Origin: Bugulina stolonifera
Lineage: Eukaryota; Bryozoa; Gymnolaemata; Cheilostomatida; Bugulidae
NCBI GenBank assembly: GCA_935421135.1
Contig: OW285196.1
Span: 14,133,001-14,197,000 of the forward strand
Direction of reading: 5' to 3'
DNA: 64,000 bases
The translations under genes were made by a program, and so were the position numbers. The notes below the pieces were generated by a model, which had not been told where the DNA came from, ran no database searches, and saw only the letters and a program-made list of their open reading frames with translations. Positions 61,201-64,000 of the stretch are shown one piece after another; position 1 is the first letter of the stretch, and the number at the start of each line of letters is the position of its first letter.

Positions 61201-62401
61201 GTTTCATTTGACGTATCAAGAGTTATCTATTCAGCATCTCTTTTATCTTTATAGTGCTAATACCTGGACCTTAGACTAACATAATTGCTTCAGTTGCTGC
61301 AGCATGACTGGAAATTGGAAAATTGCATTTCTATCTACATAATGTAGACTGCTCAGTTGTGTGTGTTCTCAGTGCATTATCACATATACATGTAAATTAT
61401 ATACATGTAGTAAGTGAGAAAAGTCTAGAGATTCTGTGCATTTTAGTAATACAGTAACAATTTCAAATGATTGAACCTCAATAGAAATATAAAAATAAAT
61501 ACTGCTCACAGGTGGTTGCTTAGCTGGTGTAGTGGTAGCATGTTTCGTTCACTGTGCTAGGCGCGATTGGGTGCTGTAGAGACCTTGGGTTCAAACCCCA
61601 GTCAGGGACTGGTATTTTCAAGGACAAGTAACTGACTGCTCAAAAAAATAAATTTTATGTCTAAAAGATGTCAAACAAAAATAAGTACATAATAAATTAA
61701 TTATAGAAATTTAATAGCTACAATTAGTTAAGATAGCTCTGAGTTGAAACGACTTTCTCAAGTTTTGTTAGAGTAATCTCTCAGCTTGATCTGCACTGGA
61801 CTAAATTTAACTTTTTTCTTTACATAAAATACAGGAAGTCACAAACTATGTAAAGATATACAAGGACAGTGGACTGCAAATATTGCTAAGCGGAACTGGA
61901 GCAGCGACGGGATCATCAAATGACTTGTGCTGCCGATACTATTTTAAGATCAACGGCATGGAGTGTGTTAGTCCAGGACCTATTGACGGCATCGTGCATG
62001 TCCCCGGAGCAGTAGAGTTTCATTCAGCTTTCATGAGTAGGATTTTCACATTAGAACAATGCCTAGACTGATTTCTGATGTAGAATGATTTTGTAGATTG
62101 CGATTTAACTCATATTTTTTGAAACAAAGAAATTCAGTTTACTGTAGATGTGCATGTATTTGATGTAGAGAAGTAATTTCTCTGCGTTTACACGTATATT
62201 TAACCTAATGCATGTCACTACTGTATTGCAGTTGAGGGTATTTGTGAAGACGTCAGAACAGGTCCAGTTAACATCACTCTCTGGTCAGGAAAGTGTCTTG
62301 GTTCCACCCCGGTAAACAGATGCACTCTGGGATACAAAGGATTTGTTCATATGATGGTAGCCGAAACTTTTGTTGAGAGAGAAATTGTCCAGTTTGATTG
62401 A
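55267..62401 (+). CDS. Secreted PAN/apple-like + triple CTHRC1-domain protein
   Basis: Thirteen exons join in phase to 624 residues: 55267-55405, 56045-56265, 56895-57000, 57304-57416, 57794-57998, 58614-58766, 59033-59124, 59376-59492, 59873-59966, 60474-60638, 60917-61014, 61835-62036, 62232-62401 (TGA). Exon 1 encodes a signal peptide (SHLLILLLAELTRSE). Exons 2-3 are cysteine-rich and PAN-like (KVECAVNCYSSNTCLTAVYN, GYSICAAHCTDLNQTKGC). Three domains follow that match the C-terminal domain of CTHRC1: WTTLRVKWRGSLS, GWRIKFNNNDCSSPGPIDIR and ICYDLPAGKVEIAMRGW ... RIYVEEL; IDGMECEPTPIGVVI with HCYGVASGLHQISLHVSTC ... ILVEEY; FKINGMECVSPGPIDGIV with ICEDVRTGPVNITLWSGKC. CTHRC1 is a secreted Wnt/PCP-linked matrix protein (family knowledge); no collagen repeat is seen here. 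The ATG at 55267 is chosen over an upstream in-frame TTG. Confidence 0.88.
55734..55809. repeat. Two abutting perfect palindromes (42 and 34 bp)
   Basis: 55734-55775 reads AGAATATACTTCTAAGACAC around a central ACATGT and is a perfect self-complement. 55776-55809 (GGAACTTCACATAGCTG and its mirror) is another, with no gap between them. Located in intron 1 of the PAN/CTHRC1 gene. Confidence 0.97.
55914..55985. mobile_element. Minimal 72-bp hAT-like element
   Basis: Ends CAGGGGCGGATCCGG and AAATCCACCCCTG are the common hAT-type terminal repeats. The interior is a perfect stem GGGTCCCGC / GCGGGACCC. The target duplication is unclear. Located in intron 1 of the PAN/CTHRC1 gene, 60 bp before exon 2. 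Confidence 0.75.
56360..56495 (+). mobile_element. Composite inverted-repeat/SINE-like element (copy 2, internally deleted)
   Basis: TTGATGTATTTTTAGC at the left and GCTAAAAATACATCAATA at the right are inverted. The interior starts directly at TCAAACCCCAGTCAGGGACT, so the A-box-side half is missing compared with 50618-50790. The flank GGTTTGGCCATTTTT also matches the flank of copy 1. Confidence 0.75.
57591..57758 (+). repeat. 28-bp tandem repeat, 6 copies, in PAN/CTHRC1 intron 4
   Basis: Unit GTATGACACAATGTTACATG + TGTGTGTG; copies vary at CACA/CATA. Noncoding, ends about 35 bp before the exon at 57794. Confidence 0.93.
61505..61665 (+). mobile_element. tRNA-derived SINE-like element (copy 3)
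   Basis: Head GCTTAGCTGGTGTAGTGGTA resembles a pol-III A box, and GGGTTCAAACCCC is a good B box about 70 bp later. The tail CAGTCAGGGACTGGTATTTT then CTGACTGCTCAAAAAAATAA is shared with 50618 and 56360. Located in PAN/CTHRC1 intron 11. It does not fold into a convincing intact tRNA gene. Confidence 0.75.
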
Positions 62402-63250
62402 TGAAATAGTTACTAATGTTTTCTGAGCTCACACTTCCTGAACAGCATGACTTGTATTAATAATTTATGTTTTGGATTTGTCAAAGTTGTATGAGAGTGT
62501 GTGTGCCGTGTCTTTCTGTCTACCTGTGTGGCATTAGCTAATAATGCAGACTAATTCTCATTATTACTATTGTAACCTTCACTTAGAGTTTGTGATTATA
62601 TTCAAATTGTTTGTCATTTGTTTGTCATTTTGATGTAGTGGCTTTTGGAAAATGTAAAGCAATGGATTGAATTTTAAATGCACCCTTTGTTTGATATGAA
62701 AGTTCTATTGACCTACTGCAAATGATAAGACGAGAACAGTATCACACTGGGATTTGGAATACAAAAATAATTTTAATGAAAAAGCACTTGAAGACAAAAA
62801 ATCCATAATCATAAGTCTCGTATCATCTCTTCTTGTTGAGAATGAGAATAATATAGTAACGGAATGAACTACTAAAAACTGTTTTAAAAGTTTCTGATTG
62901 CAATAATATACACACGTATATACACACGTACATGTAGGACTTGTAGGTCCTTGGTTCCATGCCAAAGCTATAATATAATATCAAAATGTTGAAGAACTGT
63001 ATACTTTACTAAACAAGTGCGTCAGTGTATACATGTAAGTGCTACTGCAAACATCAAGGAAACAACAAATGCAATAGAAAGGTAGATTTAGCAACTTTTA
63101 GTGAGTCTAAAAATAAAATTTATTGAGTGGAAGTCCTATCAACATTCAATCTATCCAGCATTTGTCTATATTGTAATATTGCCGAGTTACATGCACTCTT
63201 GGCAGATGCAAATAGTCTTACTGCATGATTGAGTGATAGTTTGGATCTAA
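62402..63250. other. Spacer between convergent PAN/CTHRC1 gene and Ig receptor 3
   Basis: 3' UTR sequence for both genes is expected here. An AATAAA on the plus strand lies near 63112. No exon or transposon was recognised. Confidence 0.4.
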
Positions 63251-63880
63251 CTAAGTATTTGAAGGAGGTCGAGAGGGTAGTTGAGGAGGCTCAGCTAGAA
63301 ATGCATTATGAACATAACCAGAGGCTGGTGTTGGACAGAAATTGTCAGCAGTATCATAAGTAGGTTCTGGCTGACGCAATACGCTAGTTGAATCAGAATA
63401 GTCAGGGTACTTGACGTTTTGTGGTTCGTCTATTTGAGCATACTCTGCTTCTCCTAAAGTCAAATCCTCGGCTTTCTTTGCAAGATTTCTGGCTTCTAAA
63501 ACAGGAGCAAGATATTTTTCATTAAAACCAATTCCTTTCAACTTGATGGCAACAGTAAGTCATAACTTTCATGTATTGATAGGTCGAGATTTAAGAATAT
63601 TTACTCAAATAATTACCCAATGATTGCATGCACATATTAAATGCCACAGGCAGCAATTGACAGATGTGATCATTGTATTGACATGGAAGCCATATTTAGT
63701 GAATAAGCAAACCTCTGTTCCGTTTTCGTCGCACGACAACCACAACAATACAAATTCCAATAATGGCAAAAACCGCAGCACCGAGCAGACTAAAGACAAT
63801 GTGATACACTTTAGTGGGTCCATCCGGGGTTTCAGGTATCTTGTTCCAAACAATATTCCATGTCACATTGACAGAATGAC
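63251..63880 (-). CDS. Ig-superfamily receptor 3, membrane and tail exons (partial)
   Basis: Two 3' exons of a minus-strand gene continuing off the right edge. Exon 63880-63713 (phase 1/1) has the juxtamembrane VNVTWNIVWNK, matching VNITWNITWN of receptor 1, then a membrane span (HIVFSLLGAAVFAIIGICIV) and a basic stop-transfer RRKRN. Exon 63534-63251 (TAG) is the tail: GEAEYAQIDEP and PTYDTADNF are tyrosine motifs, and PPQLPSRPP is proline-rich and SH3-like. The tail exon is 284 nt, the same length as the last exon of receptor 1. The acceptor is AAAG|GA, chosen because it keeps phase 1. Signalling through SH2/SH3 adaptors is inference. Confidence 0.78.
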
Positions 63881-64000
63881 CTAAATATTTAAAAAATATT
63901 TTGCTGCAATACCAGTGACTAATTCTAGAAAACAGCAGCAGTTCTTAATCACAGCACTTCAACGTTTAAACGACAGTATCTATATCAGCATTGGCTGCTT

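Noticed and set aside
61505..61600. tRNA gene
   Set aside because: A and B boxes are present, but arms do not pair as a cloverleaf and the sequence belongs to a dispersed repeat family.

Overview
This is intron-rich animal nuclear DNA. It is clearly AT-rich, has GT-AG introns that mostly hold phase from exon to exon, and is strewn with TACATGTA-type palindromes, minisatellites and small inverted-repeat DNA transposons. I spliced the genes by hand from splice sites and reading phase, because a simple ORF scan misses most exons. One gene is an unmistakable caudal/Cdx ParaHox homeobox gene. The organism is a marine-invertebrate-like metazoan; a sponge is my leading guess. Among sponges, Cdx has been reported only from calcareous species (Sycon, Leucosolenia). 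I cannot prove the phylum from sequence alone.

Layout, left to right. (1) 1419-6829, plus strand: 3' ten exons of a Dixin (DIXDC1) homologue with the end of the CH domain, coiled coil and C-terminal DIX domain (Wnt pathway); the 5' exons lie off the window. (2) 10298-17143, minus strand: complete three-exon Cdx gene of 307 codons, convergent with Dixin. (3) 17144-22400: gene-poor, with a hairpin element and a hAT-type MITE. (4) 22430-33500: tandem cluster of three secreted C-type-lectin-domain genes (minus strand) plus duplicated flanking blocks, and a decayed copy of an Ig-receptor gene's 3' half. (5) 34845-49246, minus strand: seven-exon immunoglobulin-superfamily transmembrane receptor (494 codons before the stop), whose 6.8-kb first intron holds a decayed Tc1/mariner-like element and a 1076-bp hAT-like MITE with a perfect 8-bp target duplication. 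(6) 50447-53250, minus strand: a second related receptor, apparently truncated or pseudogenised, carrying a further hAT-like MITE in its intron. (7) 55267-62401, plus strand: a 13-exon secreted protein (624 residues) with a signal peptide, a PAN/apple-like cysteine-rich region and three tandem CTHRC1-type C-terminal domains built from three repeated exon cassettes. (8) 63251-63880, minus strand: transmembrane and cytoplasmic exons of a third Ig-receptor relative running off the right edge.

How the parts relate. Dixin and Cdx are conserved developmental regulators (Wnt signalling and axial/gut patterning in other animals). The right half is a surface-recognition neighbourhood: secreted lectin-fold proteins, several phase-1-exon Ig receptors with a shared juxtamembrane motif and tyrosine-containing tails, and a secreted PAN/CTHRC1 protein. 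The receptor cluster is the best candidate for an undescribed recognition system; that role is inference from architecture and tandem duplication, not shown by the sequence. Everything else is introns, intergenic DNA and mobile-element debris, itemised below.
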